A stretch of DNA of 64,000 nucleotides from Monocercomonoides exilis (Eukaryota > Preaxostyla > Oxymonadida > Polymastigidae): NCBI GenBank assembly GCA_001643675.2, contig LSRY02000052.1, forward strand, positions 62,001-126,000, read 5' to 3'. Under the pieces are notes generated by a model that ran no database searches, was not told where the DNA came from, and worked only from the letters and a program-made list of their open reading frames with translations. The position numbers were made by a program, and so were the translations under genes. Within the stretch, counting starts at the first letter, position 1, and every line of letters begins with the position of its first letter. Below, piece by piece: positions 1 to 12,635 of the stretch.

Positions 1-56
1 TGAATTCCGCCAGGTCCTGCTTTGGCAGAAGACTCAGCTCTTTCTAAGGCATCCAT
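1..56 (-). CDS. possible 5' end of a gene running off the left edge
   Basis: Reading the minus strand from an ATG at 56, 18 codons stay open to the window edge (MDALERAESSAKAGPGGI). The stretch is clearly richer in G+C than the AT-rich DNA just to its right, as exons in this window usually are. Nothing identifies a product and the fragment is very short, so this may be chance. Confidence 0.3.
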   Translation of the reverse strand, partial: MDALERAESSAKAGPGGI

Positions 57-1018
57 TTAGAATATGGGAACAAGACTTTTATTATTTTTGTCTAATTATA
101 ACATAAATGGATCATATCTTCAAAAAGCGATAGTTATTGGAAAATATATGATGAACATTGTTTTTATGACACAATCTTTTTTTTTTTTTTTTTTTTTTTG
201 TAAATCATATGAACAATTATTTTCGAAATCATAACTTTGTTCTGGATGTTTATTATTATGAAAGTACATTGTCATATGCCATTTAATTTTCTTTCAAAAA
301 TAAATTGTTTTTTTGATCATTTTAAAAAGCAATGGTTATGTAAAAAATAGAGATGTGTTGCGTTTGTGTTGTCACACTTCAATGTTTGTTCAAAATTTTT
401 ACAGAACAAGTTTTCAAAATGAGACTTTTGTTCGTAAAAATAGAATTTCACAAATTATCACCCAAATGAATGAAACTTAAATATCATCAATTCCTCAAAA
501 AAATAGTGCATTCAAAAACATTCACTGAAGTTAAAATCAGAAAAATAAATTGTTGTGTCATTCAAAAAAGAATTTTAATTTCTTCATTTTTCATAAACAG
601 TGGATTGTAATGGGACGAAATTCTTGCTTTTATGAAAATGACAACGATTTGTTCCAAACTTTTTCTGCTTTCACATTGTAACAAGTCAAACATTATCATG
701 CAAAAACACTTAGAAAAATTAAAAAAAATGAGAAATTCATTCGTAAACTCTGAAAGGAAAAAAATTCATAAAGGAAAAAATATCGTCCCATATTTATAAA
801 GATTCAGATAAACAAACATTATTTTTCGCAATTGGGAAAAGATTAGACACTTTAATAATTGAATAACTGTGCAAAAAAAATATTCGACATTCGTCTTTCT
901 TGAAACTTGCGGTTATAATGCTTATAACAACAACATCAAAAAATAAATAATTCGTATATTCAACGGTAAAATATTGCAAATTATGAGTTAGAGATCAAAA
1001 TTTGTTGATATCGTTTTA
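57..1018. other. AT-rich intergenic region with one MITE-like repeat
   Basis: There is no credible coding sequence here: short ORFs are AT-rich and lack any protein signature. It holds a T23 run (177-199) and a diverged MITE-like element at about 211-463, listed separately. The last part upstream of 1019 presumably carries the promoter of the saposin-like gene, but I see no recognisable core element. Confidence 0.6.
211..463. mobile_element. diverged MITE-like element, GGGTGATT family
   Basis: The left end (GAACAATTATTTTCGAAATC) resembles the terminal repeat of the better preserved copy at 30720-30977 (GGGTGATTGTTTTAGAAATC). The right end, around AATTATCACCC at 453-463, is its inverted partner. 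Internal blocks are also shared, such as ATCATAACTTTGTTC against ATCATAACTTTTTTC and GTACATTGTCAT against ATACGTTGTCAT, in the same order and at about the same total length (253 against 258 bp). There is no coding capacity. The element is probably non-autonomous and old. No clear target-site duplication is visible. Confidence 0.5.
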
Positions 1019-1444
1019 ATGTTCTTTACTGTTATTGCTTTACTGGCTTCAAACTTGTTCGCAGAAGATTTCGAAGAGTTGGAGGAATATGACTATGATG
1101 AATATGCTTATCTCGAAGACGATGATGGCGAAGAAACACCACAAGGATTTGGAATTGCAATGTTTGACAGAGACGAAGTTGAAATGTTGATAGATGCCGA
1201 ATTTGCAGGAATTAACACATGCTCTGTTTGCAAAACAGTTGTTAACTACGCTTCAAACCTTGCATCCAAATATGGATCCTCAAAAGTTAAATCTCTTGTT
1301 AAGGATAAAGTTTGCGCCGCCAAGCCAGGTGCATTCGAGTCCGTTTGTGACTTTGTTGCAGACAAGGTTATTGACTGGGCCTTCTCTGAGTTGAAGAAGA
1401 AAGTCAATGCAAACACCTTGTGCAAGAAAATTACTTTGTGCTAA
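1019..1444 (+). CDS. secreted saposin-like (SAPLIP) protein
   Basis: This single-exon gene encodes 141 residues. A hydrophobic N-terminus (residues 1-15) looks like a signal peptide. A strongly acidic stretch follows (about 16-40, rich in D, E and Y), then a C-terminal saposin-B domain with six cysteines at 68, 71, 99, 110, 135 and 141. Their spacing is the usual three-disulfide pattern. Saposin-like proteins bind and perturb lipids. In phagotrophic protists small ones (the amoebapore and naegleriapore type) act on ingested bacteria in digestive vacuoles, and the acidic segment could be a propeptide. The lipid-binding fold is well supported by the cysteines; the antibacterial role is inference. 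The ATG at 1019 is the only one placing a signal peptide at the N-terminus. AATAAA-like signals follow at about 1587. Confidence 0.85.
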   Translation: MFFTVIALLASNLFAEDFEELEEYDYDEYAYLEDDDGEETPQGFGIAMFDRDEVEMLIDAEFAGINTCSVCKTVVNYASNLASKYGSSKVKSLVKDKVCAAKPGAFESVCDFVADKVIDWAFSELKKKVNANTLCKKITLC

Positions 1445-1882
1445 ATTTATAGAGATAATGATTTAGCTAGAGTTCAATTGTGTTTTGATTTAATTTTTTA
1501 TTTCACTTTCTTAATATCCAGAGTTTAATGTCTTGAGAATTGACATTTGTTTTGACGATCGAATTTTTTTCGATGGTTTTAACGCAAATAAAATAAAATA
1601 AACAAAAAAGTATTAAATATTTTTGAGAAGCATTTGAATTTCATTGAAAGAATTTGTTTAAATAAATTTGATTTAACAAAAAATAAATTCAAATGAGTTT
1701 AGGCCTTCAATGATTAATTGCAAGAGTTGATGAAGTGATTGTGTCTTTATTTACCTTTTCTTTTGGCTGAAACCCCAGAAAGTGTTATTATTTAAGTTCA
1801 TTAATAGAAAATGTTTTATTTGATCAAAATAACCATTTAGTCTTTCATCTTTAATTTTTTACTGTTTCTTGCTGTACGTGAT
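1445..1882. other. intergenic spacer between tandem genes
   Basis: AT-rich DNA holding the 3' end of the saposin-like gene (AATAAAATAAAATAAA near 1587-1602) and the upstream region of the hemerythrin receptor. I see no ORF, RNA gene or repeat in it. Confidence 0.6.
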
Positions 1883-4800
1883 ATGGCAACGCCGGATACA
1901 CGATCAGTGAGTAGCGTTGGAAACGATGATAGAGCTACAGTTCCATATGCAAGATTTGGATCATTCGATCAATTGTATCGATAGATTTTTTATTTTTTTA
2001 ATAATTTAAAATTATCTTGTTAAAGCATTTTTTCATTTTTTTATGGATACAAAGTTGTATGCACTTTTGTTTTTTTAAGTCTCTTTATTTTAACGCTTCA
2101 TCTTTTTAAGCATTCAAAGCCAATTTCTCCTTTATATATAACTATCTGTGGCGTTATTATGAGTTTTCAATGGCTATTCCTTTCAATGCGTCGCAGCGAC
2201 GTTCCTAATTTGTATTTTACAGAAGTTTATAGGAGAATTGGGTATTTTATTGCTTTCAAGCTTATCTTAACAAATGTATTTTTTCAGACTTTATTTTGAT
2301 CCTTCCTTCTATTCTCCATCCTTCATTTCATTTCTTGTATTTTTTATAATTGCATGTGCTATTTGCACAATAACAATTTCACTTGGAGGAATTATATGTT
2401 TCCTTATTCGGCATGAATCAGGAATACATCATGGGCTTCATTCAATTTCCGATTATTGCGGTCTTTCTCTTTCCCATTTTTTAGCAAGTCCTTCAATAAT
2501 TCTTTTTACAAAGCCAATAAGCTGTCTTATTACTTCGACGCGAACAGATAATATGACTTACTGCAATGACAGTGCTGAATTAGCACTTTCAATTGTTGGA
2601 GTTATAATGCTGTTTATTTTTGTCGTTTTTACAACCATGTACAGATTTTTCGTGATAGACTTACAGCTTAAAAAGCCGAATATGAATTCATACAGGAAGG
2701 GGATATTCCCGGCTTTTCTACACATCATCAATGTTCTTTCATCATTTCTCTGTTCTTTGTTCCAAGAGTGGCTACCGATTGTTTCAAGCATAGTGCATAT
2801 CCTATTGTTTTCCATTCTCACATTCTCTCAAATTTATTTCCTTCCAAACACCAAAATCAGCGGAAACAAGATTTACGCAGGTGTCTTTGCAGCATCTGCT
2901 ATGAGCGGAGTGACGTCTTTGCTGATGCCGTACTTTAATTCCCTCGCTGCCGTATCTCCAGCCGCAGGAATAATTCTCTTCTATCTATCATGGATCATCC
3001 TTTCTGTTGCCGGCGCGCTACTTGCTGGCTTTGCAGTATCCAAAAGGCACACAAAAATGATGCTTTTGCGACCGAAGTATGAGACTTCGTCTGATGTGGC
3101 ATTCACCCAGTTCCTTCTGTCCAGCAAAGAGCTCAACAAGAGCGCCGCTAAGCAGAGCAGCAGCGCCAAGAAAAAGCAGACCAAAAAGGTCATCACAGGG
3201 TTCACAGTGTCTGTGGACGAGATCACCATCGAGCACCGCTTTACGAGCCAGCAGCCGATGACTGGGGCACACACGCCTTATCCCGAAGTCCAGCCGCTCT
3301 CCGTCAGCTCTACACCTGCACTAGCTCCCATCATCAACAGCTCGATATTCCCCACCTCGTCCTTCACATCGTCTTCTTCGCAGGAGGCGAACCTTGTCTG
3401 CGACAAATCTGCTGTCTCAAAGAACCGCCAGGCAGACGGCCCAGAATTCCTGGCGTATCAGAACGAGATCATCAACGCGCTGCTGCGGCGGTTTGCCTCA
3501 CCCGCCAGCATCTGGCACTCGCTCACGTTCCTGTCAATTCCAGAGATGAATTCTGACAACAGCGTCGTCCGCTTTGTGAACAACTTCTTCCTCGCCGCGC
3601 TGAAAAAGGAGAAGTTCTCGTCGTCGGCGGAGCTGTTCGTTTCGTATGCGCTTTTCCTGCGCTGCTTCTACAAGTCCCCTCAAAAAGTGGCAGCGCAGCT
3701 GCAGAAGGCGTGTGACTTGTACCCTGGGTGGACGAGCAGGTGGCTGATATGGACGCACACGAAGGAGCTTGAGGCACAGGCGAACGGAAGAGGTTACTCA
3801 GGCTCAGCAGGTGGAGGAACAACGAGTGGGTACGGGATGAGTGGGGATGGAGTGGCAGAAGGTGGAAACAGCACGATGCAGCTGTCGTCGCTGTCGAGCA
3901 TGCGGTTCCAGATGTCGCAGGCGCAGAAGCACTACGAGCTGGCAAAGGCGCACATATACAGGATGTGGTCTCTGCTCTCTCGGCGTGTGGTGGATGTGGA
4001 CAGCGTCATGCGCCATGCTGTCAGCGCCATCAAGTTCGAGAAGCTGGCACACGAGGTGTATGCACAGGCGCTGGAGCAGAACCCGGACAATCCGAATGTC
4101 ATGCGGCGATTGGCGCTGCTTGTGCGGGACGTGTACTCAGACGACCAGACAGCGAATGAGCTGCTGCACGAGGCAGATCAGATTGAGGAAGAGGCCATCA
4201 CGACAGACTTTATGGACACTGAGCGCACAGAAGACAGATCGACACCCGGGTTTGACGAGATCAACATGGGTGTGGAGTTTCAAGGGATCACCAGCCAGCG
4301 CCGCCGGACGCTCAGCAGCAGAAACAGCGTCGCGGCTGGCGACGACAGTTGGAATGTGATGTCTGAGAAGGAAGGAGATGGCTTTTCAGGGCTGGCGAGA
4401 GTGCGGACGAGGGACAACAGGCACGGGAGACACAAGAGCGGGCGGAAAGGAGAGAAAGACCGCCATTCTTCGGGGAAGAAGCACGGAGTGTCTCTGATTG
4501 AAGGGATGGTGAAGAAAGAGAACACGTTTGACTGGCTGAACCTGATGCTGCCTGTGCTGGTGCTTGGGATATTCATAGTGACAGGGCTGTTTGTCGGGGC
4601 GTATGTGATGTCGACGATGCAGTTCAGCAAGATCCAGACGACTGTTGAGTGTGAGAGGCACCTGCTGACGATGAGTGCGAACATCAACCACATTGTGGAT
4701 CTGGACATGGACATACTCGAGCTGAGCGAGAACTTCGTGGTCAATCCGCAGAATGTGTCGACAGATGAGCTACTGGAGTACATGAGGCGGTCGCTGGAGT

Positions 4801-7520
4801 ATCTCGAAGACACAGCCAGGCGCCAGTCGAGTGTATACGACATGATGGACACAAACTGGATATGGAAGAACAAGTTCATCGATTGGATCGTCGCTGACCG
4901 CGACAGCGCCTCATCGCTTATCAAGTACTTCTTCCAGATTGAGCTGGACACCCTGAGCCAGTTCACGTACGTTGAAGATGCAGCCATCGAATTCATTGAC
5001 ATCATCAACACACACTCGGGAGAGTTGTTTGTGCTAGAGCGTCTGGCGATGCTGCTGATGATGAATGTGCCGATGATCAGCAACGAGGAGATGAAGGAGC
5101 TTGCTGGGGTGACCAACGACGAGATCGCGAAGATCACGACGACCACAACCATTGTGATGGCGATATTTCTTGCACTGGACATCCTAATTCTCTCAGGAAC
5201 TGCAACAATTCCTCTGGCGATTGCCATTCTGAACATCAAAAAGAGCCGCGTTGAGATTATGCGGCAGCTGTGCAACATCCCCGCAGACACGGCTTCGAAG
5301 ATGCTGGAGAAGATCGACGGGCGGGCGAGCGGGAACAAGAACTGCAGCACTCGCACAGCCAATTCGTCGATCGGGTCGGTCTCTGACATCGACGTCGAGA
5401 TCTCTGACGCCCGCACAAACCAGATCACCCAGCGGGTGAAGAAAGTGACTGATGTGCAGCAGCTTTTCTCGCCAGCGCCTGACTCCATTCCAGAATCAAC
5501 TCCTCATTCGCAGCGGAGCCTCAGCTCAAGAAGCATTCCAGAGGTGGAGAAGATCAACATGCCGATGGAGAAGAGCATCACCCCGCTGATGTTCCAGATG
5601 ATGCACACGCCGCAGCCGAACAAGCCGCAGCTGGAGTTCACACAGAACGAGGACAGCTTCTTCCAGTCTACAAAGGAGATTGAAATAGAACTGAAGCCGA
5701 GGTCGAGCAGAAGCAGGAGCAACAAGAAGAAGAGGAAAGATAAAGGCAAAGAGAAAGAGAAAGATAAAGACAAGAGCTATGCCAGCCGCAAAAGCAAGTC
5801 TGGAACAGAGATGGATACTTCTGCCTCAGAAAGCAATGAAGATAACTCCAGTGAGTCCAGAAGCAGCCGCGATGGTGATGACAACACGTTGGATTCAGAG
5901 GACTCGGAATACAAAGCACGCAAAGAGAAGAAGAGAAAAGAGAAAGAAAGAGAAAGAAGAGAGAAGCAGCGGAAGAAGAAAGAGGAAGAGATCACAGCTG
6001 CTCTGGAAGAGGACCATAAGCAGATGATGAAGCAGCGGGAAGCGGACGTTGACAAGAAGCTGAACAGTCTTTCGAACATTATCCCACCGTCTGTCATCAT
6101 CCGCATCCTTCTGGGCGACCTGCTCATCATTATTGCAACCAGCTCCTATTACATCGTGGCCTTTGTGGCGTTTGCCAACTCTCCCATCTCGTCCTCCCAG
6201 CTGCTGTTGGGGCAGTACAGGGACGTGGTCATATCACAGCTGAGCACATTCTCAACAATGCTGGCATCGAAGCAACTATATCCGCCTGTCAACAGCTCCA
6301 TCGTCTACTCGTCTCCCAAGCTGACATCTCACATATTCACATCATCTGAGTACTTCTCCTCTATCGACAACCTCCGCTCAACGGTCTCCAAGCTCTCTCA
6401 GTTCCTCACCACACTCACCCGGCGCTACCTCCTTGGCACTGAAGATGGTGGGCTGACAGGCGACTGTGTGATGGATGCAATCACAGCACCAAGGACACAA
6501 GGATCAGACAAAGTGCTGGACGATATAGCGAATGCTCCGACATCGTGCTTGCTGGCCAATCAGACGATCTGCGAAACCCGCACATCTGCAGACCTTGGCG
6601 GGATTCCGTTCCCGTTCTATGGGATTTCTGAGCTGATTGTGCGTGTGGTGTCTGCGGTGAATGAGCTGGTGCGAACACCGGAAGACAAGCTGGTGTTCGA
6701 TCTGCCCAATGTGCAGCTGATCAAGCTGGTCATTTCGAACGATCTTTCAGCGGGCATCTCGCAAATTGGGGTGCATTTGGAAGAAAAAACATCTGAATTC
6801 AACTCGACTTACTCAACCGCGCTGCTTGTGCTGTTCATTGTCGTGTTTGTGCTGGTCATTGTGTTTGCAGCAGTCTTCTTCCTTCCTTTGCCAAGTGAGG
6901 TGCACGAGATCAAAAAGACGACAAGTGCAATTGAGCGTCTGGCACATACGAAGGTGTACACAACGATCCACTGGATGGATGAGCTAGACACATCGGTGGG
7001 GCGGATGGACCTGGCACACAGAGCACTCGTAGATACTCTCTCAGGACTGGTGCAGATTGTGGACAAGAACGAGCCGACGGAGAAACTGAAAAACCAATTG
7101 GATCAGCTTATTTTGTATACAGGGACACACTTTGCAGATGAGGAGGCGCTGATGAAGCAGTACAAGTACCCGTGGAAACTGCAGGCTGCACATAAAGCAG
7201 CGCATGTGCATCTCGTGAGGAAAGTGCTGGAGTTTTCGGACAAACTAAGGAGGACACGGCTTCCACTGGCGGATGTGGTGATGTTTGCGACGACGTGGAT
7301 ATTTAAGCACATCAAGACACTCGATCAAGAACTGGGCATGTATCTTCTGCATCATGGGAAATCAGAAATCCTGTCGCAGACGCCGAATCTCGAGGAGTTT
7401 GTGATTCCTCCGTCTGTTTTGGAGTTCTTCGACAGTGAGAATGTGACAATGAAGGAGCAGTCAATCTTTGAGGAGACTGTTGCCAGGCTTCGTTCACTGC
7501 CAGCTGGTTCTATGAATTGA
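1883..7520 (+). CDS. large multi-pass receptor with C-terminal hemerythrin domain
   Basis: I read three exons, 1883..1974, 2080..2241 and 2288..7520, giving 1,828 residues. The ATG at 2274 lies inside the second intron, so the long ORF starting there is not the true N-terminus. Residues about 40-330 are multi-pass membrane sequence. A charged region and a TPR-like helical stretch follow, then single membrane segments near 835, 1040, 1354 and 1595 that bracket two probable ectodomains. Between the second and third is a Lys/Glu/Ser-rich cytosolic linker. The C-terminus is a bacteriohemerythrin-type domain (about 1645-1772) with every diiron ligand: His1662, HxxxE (1699/1703), HxxxH (1720/1724) and HxxxxD (1759/1764). 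Hemerythrins bind O2 reversibly, so an oxygen-sensing or binding receptor is likely. The membrane part resembles proteins called TmcB-like in parabasalids, which typically end in a nucleotide cyclase; that comparison is from memory. Confidence 0.85.
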
Positions 7521-8563
7521 ATTTAAATAAGCAATAATAAATAAAATAAAATAAAAAATAAAAATAAAAATTAATATTTATTTCAAAAAAAAAAAAAACG
7601 TTCTAACACCAAATTCTCTTTTTAGCAACATAATGTTTGTGAACAGTTTATATCACGTTTCTTTTTCTTTTCCTTTCTTTTCTTATTTATCTTTTCAGAG
7701 TTGTGTGTGAACATTAGTGGGACTTTTTACTATAGCCTTTTTTATAACATCCTCTGAACGTTGAAATTATGTATTATTTTTGATGTTCATCGAGCTTTCC
7801 CGAATTCTTTATTTATTCTTTACATTGCGCATATCGATCTTTTCTTTATGTGTTTCTTTTCGTTTCAACCATCGCATGTAACGGACACATTTTTTTCGAT
7901 TCTGTATATTTTTATTTTATTTTATTAAATTTAATTTATTATTTTTTTTTTTTAGATATCTTTTCATTATTGTATATGCAACTTTACTTTTCTAAGAATA
8001 TAACATTTTTATTAATTGTTAGATTACTAGAAAAGGAAGAACCTTTTATACGATTTTTATTTTTCAAACACTGAAAAAGGTGATTTATGATTCACAATTG
8101 ATTTTTAATAGTAGTTTTTAATTTTTTTTTTAAATTTATTTTGTATTTTGAGTCAAATCGCACTACTTTTGAAAAATCAGATGAGCTTATTGAAGCAAAC
8201 CATGGTCTTTTGCACAATATAAATTTGAATTTTTATGCAATTTGAATTCAAGAATAGTAATCTGCTTTCCAAAAAATTTATATTTAAAATTAAATCTAAA
8301 TCTTTCTTTTTTTGTATGACTTAAAAAATTTTTATTCTCAATTTCTTTCAAAAAATATGATGAAACGATGTTTTTTCATTAATTATTGAGAAAAGAAGAA
8401 GAAAATTAAAAATGTCAGCTGCAACAAACAAAGAAGAATACAAAATGAAGCAAACATAAACAGACGAAGAATGAAATGAAAGTACCATTCACAAAATGAA
8501 ATGTTACGCACACGCACGAATCACAGAAAACTGCTCTCTTAATAAACAACAATAGCATTTCCT
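7521..8563. other. AT-rich intergenic region between convergent genes
   Basis: About 1.04 kb lies between the 3' ends of the hemerythrin receptor and the ODAD2-like gene. AATAAAATAAAATAAAAAAT at 7538-7557 is a plausible polyadenylation region. Short ORFs here (for example 7850-8074) are low-complexity Phe/Leu/Ile translations of T-rich DNA and are not credible genes. Confidence 0.6.
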
Positions 8564-11500
8564 CTATTGAAAGTCCTCCTGATAACTTTGTGCCTGCTCT
8601 GCTGCTTCTTCAGCTTGTGAAGCTGAATCAGCACGTTTCTCTTCAGAGCCATCAACTGGAGAAGGCGATTCTCTGTTGGGTAATTCGCCTTCAGCTGACT
8701 CTTTTTGAGGAGGTGGTGAAGAAGTTGGAGAAACCGAATTGATTTGCGAAGGAGAAGAAACCTCACTTCTTTGTCTTCCTGTCAATTCGCTGCTATCTTC
8801 GTTCTTCTCATTCTGAATTGCTTCCTCCTCTTCTCTCGCTTGAAGCTCGTCTTCTGTCAAATTCGTGTTTTCCTCATCTTTCTCCATTCCCTCTTCTCCT
8901 TCTCCTTCTCCTTCTCCTTCCCCTGCCTCCTCCTCTGCATCTGTCTCAATACTCTTCAGATTCAATCCTTTTCTCCCTGGCCTCGGCCTTCCTCCTCTCG
9001 CTTCTCTCAACTTCCGCTCTTCTTTTTCCTGCTCCTGCGCCTCCCACAGCAGCTGCTGTGCCATCTGCGGTGTCATCACTTCCCTGTTCGTCAGCGCCTC
9101 TTCCATCTTCTTTCTTGTCGATGGCGGAATCCGGAACGACCGTGCCACGCCTGTCAGCTCAGTCGTCTTCGACACTGCAGACAGCGTCTCCCTCACAATG
9201 TCACTCTCATCCTCGTGTCTGTGGTGTGATGGTCCAACCAGCCCACCACCAATACCTGCATCAGAGTTCAGGCTGTCGTCCTTCAGAGAGACATACGAGC
9301 ACGTCTGCCGCGTCATGCTTCCTGTCATCCCTTTTTGTGGCTGGAGCATTCTTTCCTCAGCTGCCAGCTCCTGTTTGTGTGTGATGTGCCACCGGCGGAT
9401 GTTCGAAATCGCATCTGCTGCCGCGTCCTGTGTAGGCGCATCAAGTGACAGCAGAAGCACGCTCAGCGCAGACACACAGTCAGCCGCACGCAGCTGGTGC
9501 GAGTTGGTGCGGTCGAAGGAGACAGCTCGGATGGCACGGGCAATCGAGCGGAGGGTGAGGACAAGCGACGCCTTCGCTCGCTCGCGATGGACAGCTGTTG
9601 AGAACTGATCGGCTGAGGCTGTGGAAGAAGACGAGTATGAAAGGTCGTTCCGCTTCGTCGTCTTCAATGCTCCATTTTTGGATGTTGAAGACATCGTGCT
9701 TTTGAGAGAAGACGACGATGTCAGCGGAGCGGAGCTGCTTCTGGTTGTTGTGGCAGCTGCTTTTGGTGTCTGGCGGATTCCTTTCTCCTTCTCGCTCTGC
9801 TCAGCCTGGTTGATTGCATCCATCTTTCTGTTCCCGTCCTTCAAGAACGATACTAACGGCACTACTCCGCCCAGTTTCCCCATCAGCAGCGCATTCTCCT
9901 CTGTTCGGCAGACAGACGTGATTGCATCGCACAGCCGCCTTTTCAGTGAGTCGTTCTTCGTCAGTGTAAGCATCGCCAGCAGAGGCATCAGGCCAACTTC
10001 CACCAGCACAGCTAAGTTCTCATCGTCATCTTTAGCCAAATTCGCAATCACGCTGCACGTTGCAGCCCTCACGTCATCGTCTTTGATCGTCAGCAGCTCC
10101 ACAATCTGAGACAGAGCACCGACGTAATTCCTGCCCACAACTGCTGCGTTGTTCGGGTCAGCCAGAAGTGGAGTGAGCACAAAAGCAGCAGCAGTGATGA
10201 CGCCGAGGTTGGACGAGCGGAACAGCGACCACAGCAGCCGCAGCCCGTCGTTCTGTGCGATGATGGCGATCGATTCTTTCTCCTCGGCACACTCCGCAAG
10301 CGCATTGCACACGTTGATCAGCAGCTTGTCGTTCATCACGTGCAGCAGCCGGATCATAAACAGCAGCCCTCCTTTCTCGCGGATCATCTTCTTCCCACTC
10401 GCAAAGTGCGCCAGCTTCTCAATGGCCCCCGCAGCGTGTATTTGGATGCGCGTGTCTGACGACTTCAGCAGGTCCAGGAGAACTGGCAGCACAGACTTAA
10501 TCAGCAGCTCAGCGCAGTCTTCGTCTGCACTCGCATGGCCCACGGCTGTAGATAGTGCCACAAGCAGATGGGGCTCCTTCTGAGAGAACAGCGAGGCTAG
10601 CAGATTTAAGCAGCCGAGCTCGCGGATGATCTTCTGCCCTTTCGGCTCCTCGCAGCAGCACCAACCGAGGCACCGCACAGCCAGCGTGAGCGTCTCTGTG
10701 TCGCTGCACCATTTCAGCAGCCGCATCATCTCCAGCAGCGTGTGGTGCTCAACGAGGATGCCCCTGTTCTCTTTGTCCAGGGCGAAGTTGGCGAGCGCAC
10801 CAGTCAGCGCCTTGATGCCTTCGAGGTTGGACGGGTTGAAGCGCTGGGTCGCATACTGCTGCTGGTGCGTGAAGAACTGCTGTAGCTCCGCATTTGAGGT
10901 GCCTGTGGCCTGCTTTGGCGGTGGTGGGATGAATGTGACAGTAGCCGACGAAGAAGCAGATGCAGAAGAAGACAATGCAGATAGATTAGCAGTTGAGGCT
11001 GATGTCGATGAAGACGAAGAAAGCGGAGGAAGACGTGCTGGCACTCCCTTTGTTGTAGTCGCTGGTGAAGAACGCTTTGCAGAAGACGTGATTTGCGAAG
11101 ATCTCCTCGTTGACGAGCCAGCAGAGGCAGACAAAGAAGACGAAGCCGACAGCGAAGGAGAACGGACCCCCTTTATCGGCTGCATTCCTGACAAAGCATC
11201 TCTTGTGGTTGTCTGAGATGAGGTTTGAGCTCCGCCGAGAAGAGAAGAGGGTCGAACAGAACTTGCTGGCATGGGTGGCACGCCTTCGGTTGAGTTAGCA
11301 AAATGCCTGAATGTTTTGATGATGATTGGCAGGATCTTCAAATCAGATGCATCTCTTCGGCAGTTCTTGCTCTTCGAAGCCATCCAAATAAAGTTTGAGG
11401 CAGCAGTTAGTCTTTCTTTATCTTTAGCTGAATTCAAAACACGCACTGCAACTTGAATGCCTCCGTTTTCTCGCACAATGCGTCTGTTGCGGTGATATGC

Positions 11501-12548
11501 CATCAGTCTGGCTGCTGCGTCTAATCCAACTGCCTGCACATGTGCACATTCATCTTTGACAATCGTGTCAACAACCATTTTAACCTCGTGGCTGTCGTGC
11601 ATCGCTGCTTGGATGAATGGGTTTGCTGCAATTCTTCGAAAGATTTCTCCAACAGATCCCCGAAGCTTCTCATCTTTTGCTGTCAAATACTTGCACAAAT
11701 GAGGAAGTCCACCGCAATCTCGAATGGCCAACTGATTGCATGGCTTTGATAAATCAGCTTCCAATATTGATGCGCACGCGACATTTACAACAGGGATGTT
11801 GCCTTCAGATATAACTGATACTGCTTTGTAAATTCTTCCAAAATCTGGATTGTTGCCTTCGGAAATAGCTTTTGTATTTCGTCGAAGATTAAGCTCATCG
11901 TACCCTTCATCATCACTTTCGACCTTGTCGTCTGCAGGGTCGTATTTCTTTAATAATCAAACGATTTACTAAATTATCGAAAATAAAAAAAGAATATCCA
12001 AACAGTTGTATCTTTGTCTTCAGTCAAAGTGCCACTCTTTCCTCCGATTGAGCGTTCTAGCATCTGAGATCCTTTTGTAGATTTTGAAGTGCTTTCAAGA
12101 ACAAACTTCTCATATGCTGTCAAAAATTCTTCGCGCTGTGATTTTAATGGAGAATTCACTAAATTAGAAAATAATTTAACATTCATTTTTAATAAAAACA
12201 TAAAACATTCAATAAAAATAAATAAATTTGCAAGCCAATCGCTTTTGTTTGCTCGTAGTCATCATTCATTGCTGATAAAGTATCCCACATGAGTAGATTT
12301 TCTGGAGGCCGATGATTAGGCATTGCACGCCTATCTAATCCGGCTTTTGTAGAAGTTTCATCATGAATTTTAAAATATTCAATTGTATTTCTTTTTCTAC
12401 GAGGAGAATGAGAAGTACTACGTCTTTCACTGCTTAACGTGGCTCCCATGGAATCTTTCCTTTCTCGACTGAAGGATGTTCTGCCTCGTGACGTTTGCAT
12501 CGAATGTAATCGGTGGTCTTCTTGCGTTGAAGGCCTTGAACTTGACAT
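8564..12548 (-). CDS. armadillo-repeat protein, likely outer dynein arm docking (ODAD2/ARMC4-like)
   Basis: Minus-strand exons are 12548 to about 12200, 12158..12004 and 11947..8564, about 1,295 residues. The end of exon 1 is uncertain: a phase-1 GT at 12199 fits the reading frame. The second splice joins a codon boundary at 12004 to 11947. After a Ser/Arg-rich N-terminus come many armadillo repeats. Phrases such as NQLAIRDCGGL, RRIVRENGGIQVAVRVL and AGAIEKLAHFASG have the order seen in ARMC4/ODAD2, which docks outer dynein arms on flagellar doublets. The C-terminus is a low-complexity acidic tail (EGEGEGEGEE). Length and repeat type fit ODAD2, but ARMC3 and other ciliary armadillo proteins are alternatives. 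The start sits 87 bp from the oppositely oriented MFS gene. Confidence 0.7.
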
Positions 12549-12635
12549 TAATGCAGAAAAAAATATCTCAACTGCTATCAGTTATAGTATGGCCCATGAT
12601 CACAATAGTCGAAAAATATCAGAATTATCTGAATA
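12549..12635. promoter_or_regulatory. 87-bp divergent promoter region
   Basis: The initiator codons of the ODAD2-like gene (minus, 12548) and the MFS gene (plus, 12636) are 87 bp apart. Both 5' UTRs and core promoters must fit here, or the transcripts overlap. I see no TATA-like or other recognisable element. Confidence 0.45.

Noticed and set aside
4280-5488. 402-codon ORF antisense to the hemerythrin receptor
   Set aside because: The opposite strand encodes the conserved membrane protein, and this frame is low-complexity Ser/Ile/Met with no signature.
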